Below, in pieces: positions 23,359 to 31,312 of a stretch of DNA of 39,340 bases. The position numbers and the translations under genes were made by a program. The stretch covers positions 1-39,340 of the forward strand of contig CAUYTY010000183.1 in NCBI GenBank assembly GCA_963575655.1, given 5' to 3'. Positions within the stretch are counted from its first letter, which is position 1, and each line of letters opens with the position of its first letter. The notes beneath the pieces were generated by a model that worked only from the letters and a program-made list of their open reading frames with translations, did not search any database and had not been told where the DNA came from. The DNA comes from Gammaproteobacteria bacterium. GTDB lineage: Bacteria; Pseudomonadota; Gammaproteobacteria; CAIRSR01.

Positions 23359-25266
23359 ATGAAGAGAGCGATGCCTACTCACAGTATCGGTATCCCTGCC
23401 ATCCGGGTAGCTAGTCACCAAGACAGGGTACCCAAGTCGATCTTTAACCAGTGCCTGCGGGTCGTGAGAGTCACAGTGCCTCTCGCTTTCTCCCTATTCA
23501 GTGCAGGAATCTTATCGACACCGTCGGCGCAGGCGGGTGTGATCAGCGCATGGCCTCACCCCGCGCCATCCCTCTACGAGACAAACATCCTTGCCAGTCC
23601 CCCGCTTCCATTTGCTAACTTCATCTTGCTATTGCCGACGGGGACAGAGCGTGGAATTGACCCCGCTGACCGCTGGACCGTTACGGCGAATATTGAGGCT
23701 GGCCACGTTTGGATTGGTCATCAAGCCCTCAATCATGTTCAGGGATTCGTAAACGACCCTAGCACCCAGGATTCCGACCGAAACCCCTTGACCCCCGAAT
23801 ATGACCGTCATGCCACTGGGGTGGGGAGCGTCATCGCGGGTCGTGGTGCGCAGGGTCAGCATCCCGGTATTGCACACAATACCGAATTGCATTCTGGCGC
23901 CGTGGCGACGAAGTGGAGTGGCAAAGCCTACTCTGGAAGTTTTGCTACGACCCCACAGGCAGTAGCAACCGCCTATGGGGCCTTTTTTGGTTTCGCTGAC
24001 GTTATTAACAGCAGTTGGGGCGGCGGAGACCCAACTGGGACCTCGTTTCCAGCGCTAATCACCGATGGCCTCGCCAACGAAAATCCTGCCTCTACCTTTG
24101 TTGTCTCGGCGGGCAATGCGGGTCCGGGCAACAATACGGTAGGTGGACCGGGGTCCGGTTATAACAATATCACCGTTGGCGCCCTCCAGAACAATGGTTC
24201 CAATATCTACGATAGCGTTGCCAAATTCAGCAGTCGTGGCCCCCATGATTATTCTGATCCGCTCAACGGCATCATTCCGGGGGTACGCGCAGAAGTCGAT
24301 ATTGTCGCTCCTGGAACTCATCTGACTACCGCCCACTATGGTGGCCAGACTGGCGGGAATCATCCGGCGCTGCCGGGAAATATTGCCAGTGGTGGCCCAA
24401 ACGCCTACATGACTAATGTCAAAGGCACCAGCTTTGCCGCCCCAATGGTTGCCGGAGCGGCAACCGTGATCGTGAGTGCTGCGAAGAGCACCCCAGAATT
24501 GGCCGGAAACCCTAATGCCCGTGACGCCCGCGTGATTAAATCGGTACTGCTCAACAGTGCGGATAAGATCCCAGGTTGGAACAACGGGCAAACTCCACAT
24601 TCAAATGAATTGGGTGGCGTGGTTACTACTCAGGCGTTGGATTGGGCCAGTGGTGCCGGTGCGCTCAATTTGAATCGTGCTCAGGAGCAATATATTGCTG
24701 CGGGAACTCGCGATCTCGCCGGATTAGAGGGCGGGATGGTAAAGAAGAGTGGCTGGGATTATGGGCAGGTCGAGATTGGGAAGACCAATGTCTACCGTAT
24801 CAATGAGATGCTACCTGCGGATACTCTTTTGAGCGTAACCTTGAATTGGTTTCGGGATCGTGCCTTCAATTCGGAGATGTTAATTGCCCAGGAGTTGGGG
24901 CATGCCGATCTGGATCTGATGGTGCGTGACACCATCACCAAAAAAATTATTGCGGAATCTATTAGTACCTACAATGTCACGGAACATCTTTATTTTACGT
25001 TACCGGCTACATCATTGTATCAAATTGAGGTCAATTACGGTGGGAACCTCTTTGGTGCGACACGCAAAGAGGAATATGGCCTTGCTTGGCTTACCAATCC
25101 AACCGTAGAGACACGCAGGGCGCTACGCCGTTGTCAGGTCGAGAGTAGTACTCGACCACTAAGACCAGGAGAGATCCATCCTGCTGCTTGTTTTAGTGCG
25201 CCCCCCCGTCCGGTTCGTGCAAATGCAACGGTACTACCTCGGGGCGGGTGGTTAGTTGCAAAATAG
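23359..25266 (+). CDS. Secreted subtilisin-like (S8) protein with altered catalytic aspartate
   Basis: A 635-residue extracellular protein with a long N-terminal signal region (hydrophobic VPLAFSLFSAGILSTPSAQA, about 40-59). The S8 domain spans about 100-440. The usual His is in DRHATGVGSVIAG (H151), the oxyanion Asn in VVSAGNAGPG (N253), and the nucleophile in KGTSFAAPMVAG (S358). The first catalytic motif, usually Asp-Thr-Gly or Asp-Ser-Gly, is here NIEAGHVW, with Glu113. The C-terminal part (about 440-600) looks beta-rich and may be a P- or pre-peptidase domain. The chain ends in a basic Pro/Arg-rich tail. I use ATG 23359; 23314 is the outer limit. Whether it is a protease or a pseudo-protease is open. 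Confidence 0.85.
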   Translation: MKRAMPTHSIGIPAIRVASHQDRVPKSIFNQCLRVVRVTVPLAFSLFSAGILSTPSAQAGVISAWPHPAPSLYETNILASPPLPFANFILLLPTGTERGIDPADRWTVTANIEAGHVWIGHQALNHVQGFVNDPSTQDSDRNPLTPEYDRHATGVGSVIAGRGAQGQHPGIAHNTELHSGAVATKWSGKAYSGSFATTPQAVATAYGAFFGFADVINSSWGGGDPTGTSFPALITDGLANENPASTFVVSAGNAGPGNNTVGGPGSGYNNITVGALQNNGSNIYDSVAKFSSRGPHDYSDPLNGIIPGVRAEVDIVAPGTHLTTAHYGGQTGGNHPALPGNIASGGPNAYMTNVKGTSFAAPMVAGAATVIVSAAKSTPELAGNPNARDARVIKSVLLNSADKIPGWNNGQTPHSNELGGVVTTQALDWASGAGALNLNRAQEQYIAAGTRDLAGLEGGMVKKSGWDYGQVEIGKTNVYRINEMLPADTLLSVTLNWFRDRAFNSEMLIAQELGHADLDLMVRDTITKKIIAESISTYNVTEHLYFTLPATSLYQIEVNYGGNLFGATRKEEYGLAWLTNPTVETRRALRRCQVESSTRPLRPGEIHPAACFSAPPRPVRANATVLPRGGWLVAK

Positions 25267-25333
25267 GTAGTGATGGCGAGAATTAAATAACCTGAGTCAC
25301 TATGTATTACGTTCTGTTGCCGGATATCTTTAC

Positions 25334-26089
25334 GTGTCGCTGCTGACCCCACCCAAGTCATTATTACGCCTCGCTGGATCGGCGATTGCCGATTACCGAA
25401 TGATCCGCCCGGGCGATCGAGTGTTGCTAGGCTTGTCGGGGGGTAAGGATTCTTTTTCCCTGCTCCACATTCTATTACATCTTCAACGCCATGCCCCGAT
25501 CCGTTTTGAGGTGGGGGCAATTACCGTGGACCCGCAAAGCCCGAGCTTCGACCCCTCGCCGCTGAAGACCTTAATTCCTGCGTTGGGGATCCCCTATATC
25601 TATGAGGCACAACCTATTTTGGAGCAGGCCCAGGCTCATATGGATGGTGATTCTTATTGTTCTTTCTGCGCACGTATGAGGCGTGGCATCCTTTACACCC
25701 AGGCGCGGCGGCACGGTTACAATGTTCTGGCCTTGGCCCAGCATTTGGATGATTTGGCGGAGAGTTTTCTAATGTCAGCCTTTCATGGTGGGCGACTCAA
25801 GACCATGAAGGCTCATTATGTGAACGACGCTGGAGATCTACGTATTATCCGTCCGTTGGTCTATGTGCGTGAACGTCAGACTGCTGCTTTTGCCGTAGCG
25901 GCGGGATTACCTGTGATTTCCGAGAATTGTCCCGCCTGTTTCACCGCACCCACTCAGCGCCAACACTTCAAGGAACTCCTCGCCCGCGAGGAAGGTACCA
26001 ATCGTCACCTCTTCAAAAGCCTACTTGCGGCCTTGCGGCCGGTCATGGGTACGATACCGGAAGAGCCGCCAAAAGTGCTGGGGGAGTAA
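25334..26089 (+). CDS. ttcA: tRNA 2-thiocytidine(32) synthetase TtcA
   Basis: TtcA activates and thiolates C32 in certain tRNAs using ATP and an iron-sulfur cluster. The 251-residue protein begins at a GTG without a strong ribosome binding site. It has the PP-loop SGGKDS at 35-40, the cysteine pair CSFC at 109-112, ALAQHLDDLAESFLMSAFHG, and a third cysteine in ENCPACF (C199-C202). Family members are usually 270-310 residues, so the N or C terminus is trimmed. All cluster and ATP-binding residues remain. It converges with gshA, 32 bp downstream. Confidence 0.92.
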   Translation: MSLLTPPKSLLRLAGSAIADYRMIRPGDRVLLGLSGGKDSFSLLHILLHLQRHAPIRFEVGAITVDPQSPSFDPSPLKTLIPALGIPYIYEAQPILEQAQAHMDGDSYCSFCARMRRGILYTQARRHGYNVLALAQHLDDLAESFLMSAFHGGRLKTMKAHYVNDAGDLRIIRPLVYVRERQTAAFAVAAGLPVISENCPACFTAPTQRQHFKELLAREEGTNRHLFKSLLAALRPVMGTIPEEPPKVLGE

Positions 26090-26121
26090 TTACGTGGTGA
26101 GTGTTTACTCTCCAACTGACA

Positions 26122-27492
26122 TCAACATTGTTTCGGTGCCAGATTATGTTGGATAAGCTCTCGAGCCGCAGCAACCAATGCCAAGCGAGCGATGACACCG
26201 TAAGCGTAGAATCGATTGGGACGACAATCTGGGGGGCTGTCTTGATCGGGGGTAATACATGATTCCTCGAAAGACAACGGTTCAAAGTGCATCCCAGGGG
26301 CATTGAGATTTTCATCTCGTCCGCGTTCGGTATGGACGCGATAGAAACTCCCGACGACAAAACGGTCAATCATATAGACTACCGGTTCCGCCACGGAACC
26401 TTTCCAACTCTCGAAGGTATATACCCCCTCTTGTAGAATTACCCGCGATACCTCCATCCCTCCTTTGCTAGTTGACATGCGTGTTCGTTGCTTACGATTA
26501 AGCTCCTTGAGTTCTGATGCCGAGCGTACGGTCATTACCCCCATACCATAGGTCCCTTGATTGGCTTTCACGATGAGAAAAGGGGGCTGATCGAGCTTGT
26601 ATTCGTCGTATTTGCGCTGGATGGCATTCAATAAAGTAGCGGCACTCTCAGTTAAGCATTCTTCTCCACCACGAGCCATGAAATCCACAGCGCCGCAATC
26701 GGTGAAAAGGGGATCGATAACCCACGGATCGATATCGAGGAGATGAGCAAACTCTAATACGACCTGGCGATACTCGGCAAAGTGGTCTGATTTGAGACGA
26801 TTCGACCAACCTAGCTCAAGAGGGGGGACAAGTGGTTGGTCTAAATTTTCCAGAATAGGGGGGCAGCCTCCCGCCAAATCGTTATTGAGCAGTACCAGAC
26901 AAGGGAAAAAATCGTTGACGTAAACACGGTTGCCTTCACGACGCAGAGGCTCAAGATGGAGGCTATTGCCTCTCGGTAAGGCGATCTCCCGAGCAGCGCC
27001 CTCTACCACTCCCTCCGGAAGAACACCGATGCGAACTTGGAAACCGGCCTTCGTAAGAATCTTCCGTAACCGAGCAACACTTTGGAAATAAAACAAATTA
27101 CGGGTGTGACTCTCCGGGATGATCAGAATATTGCGAGTAGTAGGGTGTATCTGTTCAATGGCATGTTGTACCGCCTGGATACACAGAGGTAGAAAAGCAG
27201 GGTTGAGATTATTGAATCCCGCTGGAAACAGATTAGTGTCCACAGGTGCCAATTTGAAACCTGCGTTGCGCAAATCCACGGAGGCATAGAAAGGTGCCGG
27301 CGTTTCCTGCCATTGAGTGCGCAGCCAGGCCTCAATGGTTGCTTGATGTCCTAGGAGGCGGCGCTCTAGGTCAAGCAAGGGGCCATCTAGGGCAGTGGTT
27401 AGACGGGGGACAGACATGACAGGTGAAAGGTTCATAACAGGGATGACGGAAGGTACGAGGGAGACACGTTCCATACTAACGTAGCGTCCCAA
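26122..27492 (-). CDS. gshA: Glutamate-cysteine ligase, type III
   Basis: This enzyme makes gamma-glutamylcysteine, the first step of glutathione synthesis. The product of up to 456 residues matches the proteobacterial type III group (as in Xylella and Nitrosomonas), not the E. coli type. Landmarks are FYASVDLRNAGFKLAPVDTN leading to LFPAGFNNL, IIPESHTRNLFYFQSV, PLVPPLELGW, PPFLIVKANQGTYGMGVMTV (ATP-grasp-type loop) and APGMHFEPLSFEESC. The TTG at 27492 has GGAGGAG about 10 bases upstream; ATG 27435 or 27417 are other starts. No gshB follows in the window. Its product feeds the glutaredoxin encoded at 9041-9298. Confidence 0.9.
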   Translation of the reverse strand: MGRYVSMERVSLVPSVIPVMNLSPVMSVPRLTTALDGPLLDLERRLLGHQATIEAWLRTQWQETPAPFYASVDLRNAGFKLAPVDTNLFPAGFNNLNPAFLPLCIQAVQHAIEQIHPTTRNILIIPESHTRNLFYFQSVARLRKILTKAGFQVRIGVLPEGVVEGAAREIALPRGNSLHLEPLRREGNRVYVNDFFPCLVLLNNDLAGGCPPILENLDQPLVPPLELGWSNRLKSDHFAEYRQVVLEFAHLLDIDPWVIDPLFTDCGAVDFMARGGEECLTESAATLLNAIQRKYDEYKLDQPPFLIVKANQGTYGMGVMTVRSASELKELNRKQRTRMSTSKGGMEVSRVILQEGVYTFESWKGSVAEPVVYMIDRFVVGSFYRVHTERGRDENLNAPGMHFEPLSFEESCITPDQDSPPDCRPNRFYAYGVIARLALVAAARELIQHNLAPKQC

Positions 27493-27617
27493 AAAGTTGA
27501 GTCTCCTCCGAAAAGTTTCCTCGGCTCGCGAACTATGCGATAAGGATGGTAAAGCAACAACAAGCCGAAAAATTTTCAGATGAGTGCCACCAGCGATGTC
27601 CCAAATTAGTCCTAACT

Positions 27618-27637
27618 AATCCAGGTTGCTGCCTATA
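27618..27637. repeat. Possible single terminal repeat of the small-element family
   Basis: AATCCAGGTTGCTGCCTATA differs from the family end AATCCAAGTTGCTACCTATA at two positions. I see no partner arm nearby, so this would be a solo end or a decayed copy. It lies in the 193-bp spacer between gshA and the response regulator. Confidence 0.35.
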
Positions 27638-27685
27638 ACCCGTTAGATTGTCATCAATTTGATGTAAACGGTTTTCTATTCAGAA

Positions 27686-28606
27686 TCATCCGCAAATCTG
27701 ATTCCGACCTTTATTCTTTGCCAAGTATAGTGACTGATCTGCAGTCTCGATCAAAATACGTGGTTCGGTATCCAGAGAAGGAAAAATGCTGGCACAACCA
27801 ACGCTGACCGTTATCCAGTTAGTGACCGCTGAATGACGATGGGGGATATGCAAGGATTCAACCTTAGCTCTAATACGCTCCGCAACACAACGAACATTCT
27901 CAGCATCACATTCCGGTAGTATCACGATAAATTCTTCACCACCCACTCGGGCAACGAAATCTGTGGTGCGAATTAACGAGACTCTGAGGGCAGTGGCAAC
28001 CTTTCTCAAGCATTCGTCACCGGCGCCATGGCCATAATTATCATTGAATGCCTTGAAGTGATCTACATCCACCATCAGCAACGAAAGCACGAGGTGGTTA
28101 CGAGCCGCACGCTGCCATTCTGTTGAGAATACTTCATCAAAGCGACGCCGATTAGGAATACCGGTCAGGCTATCCAGTAGGGCGAGATTTTCCAGTAAGA
28201 CAGTTCTTCGCTTAAGATTAACATGGGTACGAACCCGGGCGCGCACAATCGGGAGAAAGAAAGGCTTGCTGATGTAATCCACTGCCCCCAGATTAAATCC
28301 ATATTCCTGGTCTGAGGTGTCATTGCGGGCAGTAACAAAAATGATCGGGATATGCCAAGTCAAAGGATTATTCTTTAACCGCTGACAAACCTCGTAGCCA
28401 TCCATCCCGGGCATCATGACATCTAATAGGATCAGGTCGGGCGGTTCTTCCTCAACCAAGGTCAAGGCCGTGGGACCATCAATGGCAACCTTTACTTGGT
28501 ATTCTCCCTTTAAAGCATGTTCCAACATTCGAACATTAATCGGTGAGTCGTCTACGATTAGAACCTGGGGAGGAGAATCATCAATCGAAATAAAATCATC
28601 CGTCAT
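27686..28606 (-). CDS. Response regulator with GGDEF (diguanylate cyclase) domain
   Basis: A 306-residue protein of the PleD/WspR type. The receiver domain (about 14-128) has the acidic pair VLIVDDSP (D19, D20), the phosphoacceptor D62 in LLLDVMMPGMDGYE, VTAR and the lysine in DYISKPF. A helical linker leads to a GGDEF domain (about 140-306) with the active site VGGEEF at 222-226, that is GGEEF. RTTD at 213-216 stands exactly five residues before it, a complete product-inhibition I-site. The protein should make cyclic di-GMP when phosphorylated. GAGG precedes its ATG. No kinase is adjacent; the hybrid kinase at 34290 is too far to assign. Confidence 0.94.
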   Translation of the reverse strand: MTDDFISIDDSPPQVLIVDDSPINVRMLEHALKGEYQVKVAIDGPTALTLVEEEPPDLILLDVMMPGMDGYEVCQRLKNNPLTWHIPIIFVTARNDTSDQEYGFNLGAVDYISKPFFLPIVRARVRTHVNLKRRTVLLENLALLDSLTGIPNRRRFDEVFSTEWQRAARNHLVLSLLMVDVDHFKAFNDNYGHGAGDECLRKVATALRVSLIRTTDFVARVGGEEFIVILPECDAENVRCVAERIRAKVESLHIPHRHSAVTNWITVSVGCASIFPSLDTEPRILIETADQSLYLAKNKGRNQICG

Positions 28607-28799
28607 GGAATACCTCGAGGCTATCGTAAAGATTCATCAGTGATTGTTGTATCACCCACGTAAAACTATCCTAGACTACAGTAGATGTTTTCGCAGTGAA
28701 TACCCTATTGCATCAATTTGTTAATCTGATAGGGTGGACCGGCATTTTCCGCTGGTAGCCGGTGGCTTGCACCGGACTCTCAAGGCGGTGGCATATCTC

Positions 28800-28874
28800 A
28801 CCCAAGTTGCCACCTAGCACGCTTTTCTCCTCCTCCCCCCCCGGAGATGGGCTCATAGGTAGCAACTTGGATTA
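28800..28874. repeat. Small TIR-bounded element, copy D (CTCC/GGAG core)
   Basis: Left arm ACCCAAGTTGCCACCTAG (28800-28817) and right arm, complement AATCCAAGTTGCTACCTATG (28874-28855), pair at 15 of 18 positions. The core (28818-28854) holds a C-rich stretch and GGAGATGGG; its hairpin is unlike that of copies A and E. It lies about 110 bp before the ferritin-like gene. The remaining bases of the 375-bp spacer (28607-28981) show nothing else. Confidence 0.7.
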
Positions 28875-28981
28875 TCTCTATCTTTCAGCGATGGCGAAGG
28901 AACAGGCCCCCCTCCGGTCCATGGTGAGGACCGAAACGATGACCAAGAACCACCAAATACCCACATATCAGGAGATTATTC

Positions 28982-29545
28982 ATGACCGAAACCCCCCACC
29001 TCCCCGGAAGCAGCCAACCCTTTCTAACGGATATCAGAACATTACGCGAACGCGCTCGCAAACACATTGAAGACGGGGCGGTAACCGCAGGTTACCGTGC
29101 CGAGCGTGAGACCGTTATCCAGTTGTTAAACGAGGCTTTGGCTACGGAGATTGTCTGCATTTTGCGCTACAAGCGACACTTTTTTATGGCCTCAGGGATC
29201 AATGCCGACGCGGTGGCTCAAGAATTTCTACAGCACGCCAATGAGGAGCAGACCCACGCTGACCAAATTGCCGCACGTATCGTTCAACTCAAAGGCGCCC
29301 CCGACTTTAATCCCGAAGGATTAACCACGCGCAGTCACGCCGAATACGTGGAGGGTGATACTCTACTGGATATGATCCGCGAAGACCTGGTTGCTGAGCG
29401 TATCGCCATCGATAGCTATGGTGAGATGATTCGCTACCTTGCCGATCGCGATTCCACTACGCGTCGCATGTTGGAAGGAATCTTAGCCATGGAAGAGGAA
29501 CATGCCGACGACCTATCAAGTCTGCTGGAAGATTTAGCCGATTGA
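28982..29545 (+). CDS. Bacterioferritin-like ferritin-fold protein
   Basis: A 187-residue four-helix protein. The di-iron ligands appear in order: a Glu in ALATEIVCILRYKRHFF, the ExxH in FLQHANEEQTHADQIA, a Glu in REDLVAERIAIDSYGEMIRYL, and the second ExxH in EGILAMEEEHADDLSSLL. This is the bacterioferritin/DPS-like pattern; the haem-binding Met of true bacterioferritin cannot be assigned. The N-terminal 30 residues are extra and polar. AGGAG lies well placed before the ATG at 28982. Iron storage or oxidant protection is likely. It stands alone between the response regulator and a repeat block. Confidence 0.88.
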   Translation: MTETPHLPGSSQPFLTDIRTLRERARKHIEDGAVTAGYRAERETVIQLLNEALATEIVCILRYKRHFFMASGINADAVAQEFLQHANEEQTHADQIAARIVQLKGAPDFNPEGLTTRSHAEYVEGDTLLDMIREDLVAERIAIDSYGEMIRYLADRDSTTRRMLEGILAMEEEHADDLSSLLEDLAD

Positions 29546-29570
29546 CAGTAGCAAAGATAATGTTGTCCAC

Positions 29571-29603
29571 CGTTCATCCCTTCCCGCCAGGAGGGGGTGA
29601 ACG
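29571..29603. terminator. Hairpin after the ferritin-like gene
   Basis: CGTTCATCCCTTCCC (29571-29585) pairs with GGAGGGGGTGAACG (29590-29603) apart from two mismatches. The arrangement CGTTCAxCCCxTCCC...GGGTGAACG is the same family as 14327-14359. It starts 26 bp after the stop codon, so a terminator role is reasonable. Confidence 0.55.
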
Positions 29604-29652
29604 AGTTTCCTCTTCTGTCATCGCTCAAAATCCGCAGATATCATCAAACCTA

Positions 29653-29760
29653 GATTCCGACAATCCCTGTCGGAATAACGATCTGACGGGGTATAGGTAG
29701 CAACTTTAGCAATTCTCGGGTTGCAAAATACAAAATCGAAATTTCCGGTCAGTCGCTGGA
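29653..29760. repeat. Composite repeat: ATTCCGACA hairpin plus right TIR plus motif X (copy C)
   Basis: A hairpin ATTCCGACA...TGTCGGAAT (29653-29675) is followed by ATAGGTAGCAACTT, the right end of the small-element family (29693-29706). Directly after comes GCAATTCTCGGGTTGCAAAA and motif X in reverse orientation (to 29760). The block from the TIR end through motif X recurs almost unchanged at 39166-39226. Confidence 0.7.
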
Positions 29761-29772
29761 TAGCGCCTCGTT

Positions 29773-30870
29773 TTAGGCACCGATAATAATACGTGAATGT
29801 CGTCCGAAAATACGCCTCAGCCCGATACCCACACCTACGCAAATCGATACTACCGCGACCAATACGACGACAATGATAACGATAAGTCCCGTCATTGATA
29901 CTGGAGGTGGTACCAATCTCAAGGCGAAGACTGTTAGCATATGCAAGAAAAAAGTATGGATAAAATATATGGTAAAGGCGTAGTTCGCGAATACTTCCAG
30001 ATGTTTTGGTAAGCGTTTCTGATAATGGTTTAGAAATACCAGCAGCAGTGCCGCAAAAGCCAATTTTTGCAAATAAAAGATAGATTCTTCAATGGATACC
30101 AGTCCGCCAATTGGCCAGTTATTGATGTACCAGGCGAGCAATATGGTTGTTGTGATAACGGCAATCATCGCAAACAGGTGTATCTTTGAACGTAAATAGC
30201 GGATGCTTTTGTTGTAGTCGATACCAAGGTACATGCCGATGGTGTAGGCACCAAGGAAAAATACGACCGATTGTGCCGACAGCAAGATCGATGTCCTAGA
30301 AAACAATAATGGTAACAATGCCATAACTAGTACTGCCGCTGGTGTCTTGCGGACTAGAAACCAGATTATTGGCGTAAGCAAGAACAGTAGAAATAATACA
30401 GGGATGTACCAGTACGGGAGGGCAGCGCTACCCAGTAAAATATTTTTGAGCAGCGTCTTTAGATATGGAACCGGTCCACCTCGGTAGATGTAGAAAAACC
30501 CATTGGCAACTTCAACGTGATAGTCTACGAAAGTAAATAGGGCTGACATCACGATATAGGGAAATAATACATTCTTTGTCCTGCTGTAGAAAAATGCCAC
30601 CCAGCCGCGTGCCGCAGAAACGACGGAAAACAGCAGGCCCGATATTAGCGAGAAATATATCGTTGTATTATGCCACAACACTTCATTGATGGCGGTTAGC
30701 AGTCGCTCTGGTTCGTATTCTCCCACCACTTGCTGGTGGTGATAGAGGTAGGTACCGCTGACATGTGCCGCTACGATAAAGAGAATTGCTACGCCGCGAA
30801 AACCGTGCACATCTTGTAGGTACGGCGATTTTTTTTCTGGCATAATAATCTGGTAATTTCCGACTGGCAC
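29773..30870 (-). CDS. Acyltransferase 3 family membrane protein (OafA/NodX-like)
   Basis: A protein of up to 365 residues with about ten membrane segments, typical of the acyltransferase 3 family that puts acetyl or other acyl groups on polysaccharides and lipids. The N-terminal catalytic segment YLQDVHGFRGVAILFIVAAHV carries the conserved His-containing AAH element. The R-rich loop and the last pairs of membrane helices follow (YAFTIYFIHTFFLHMLTVFA has the FIHTF landmark). Starts at 30870 (GTG) and 30843 (ATG) are both possible; I keep the longer. It could modify the glycan made by the 18-20 kb cluster, but there is no direct evidence. A low-confidence small ORF precedes it. Confidence 0.85.
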   Translation of the reverse strand: MPVGNYQIIMPEKKSPYLQDVHGFRGVAILFIVAAHVSGTYLYHHQQVVGEYEPERLLTAINEVLWHNTTIYFSLISGLLFSVVSAARGWVAFFYSRTKNVLFPYIVMSALFTFVDYHVEVANGFFYIYRGGPVPYLKTLLKNILLGSAALPYWYIPVLFLLFLLTPIIWFLVRKTPAAVLVMALLPLLFSRTSILLSAQSVVFFLGAYTIGMYLGIDYNKSIRYLRSKIHLFAMIAVITTTILLAWYINNWPIGGLVSIEESIFYLQKLAFAALLLVFLNHYQKRLPKHLEVFANYAFTIYFIHTFFLHMLTVFALRLVPPPVSMTGLIVIIVVVLVAVVSICVGVGIGLRRIFGRHSRIIIGA

Positions 30871-30877
30871 ACGGAGG

Positions 30878-31102
30878 TTACCAGGTATGAGTAGAGAAAT
30901 TCAGCAGCAATTCCGAATACGATCGCTTACCGCCGCTCCCATCTGTCGCTAGATACAATACCCGTCCGTGGTGTAGTCGAATTTGTCCGAAGTCCAACTC
31001 GATAGACGACGCGACCTCCCGCGTCTCGTTACCGGAGGATGGCGAGGTTTCCGATGATATTGGGGCTTCAGCGAAACGTCGTGGCAGGCAATGAAGCGTC
31101 AC
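30878..31102 (-). CDS. Doubtful small open frame upstream of the acyltransferase gene
   Basis: A 74-codon frame starting at GTG. It contains SSIELDFGQIRLHHGRVLYL, which looks protein-like, but there is no ribosome binding site, no family match and little length. It ends 8 bp before the acyltransferase start and might be a relic of an upstream gene in that operon. I list it for completeness only. Confidence 0.2.
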   Translation of the reverse strand: MTLHCLPRRFAEAPISSETSPSSGNETREVASSIELDFGQIRLHHGRVLYLATDGSGGKRSYSELLLNFSTHTW

Positions 31103-31192
31103 AAAGTTACTTCAGAAAGATCTGCCACAACGGTGGGGCCGGCGAGGTCTAACCCGAGGGGAATCCTCCCCCCAACGTTAGATTAATCTTTT

Positions 31193-31262
31193 CGTTGGCT
31201 ATAGGACACCGCACCCTGCGTTGTACTGCTCTCCGTATGTATAACGTGTCCTCTAACCAACG
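31193..31262. terminator. Hairpin in the spacer downstream of pnp
   Basis: CGTTGGCTATAGGACAC (31193-31209) and GTGTCCTCTAACCAACG (31246-31262) pair at 15 of 17 positions around a 36-base loop. It starts 50 bp beyond the pnp stop codon on the minus strand. It may act as a 3' stabilising stem or terminator for the rpsO-pnp transcript. No U-tract follows. Confidence 0.5.
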
Positions 31263-31312
31263 CGAAGATTTCGGTTTTGATGTGAGGTCGGAGCTAACCT
31301 CTATTCCACACT

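Noticed and set aside
29641-29760. CRISPR-like repeat array suggested by recurring short sequences here and near 39.2 kb
   Set aside because: The copies are not regularly spaced, lie in both orientations and are scattered over the window; no spacer structure and no cas gene.
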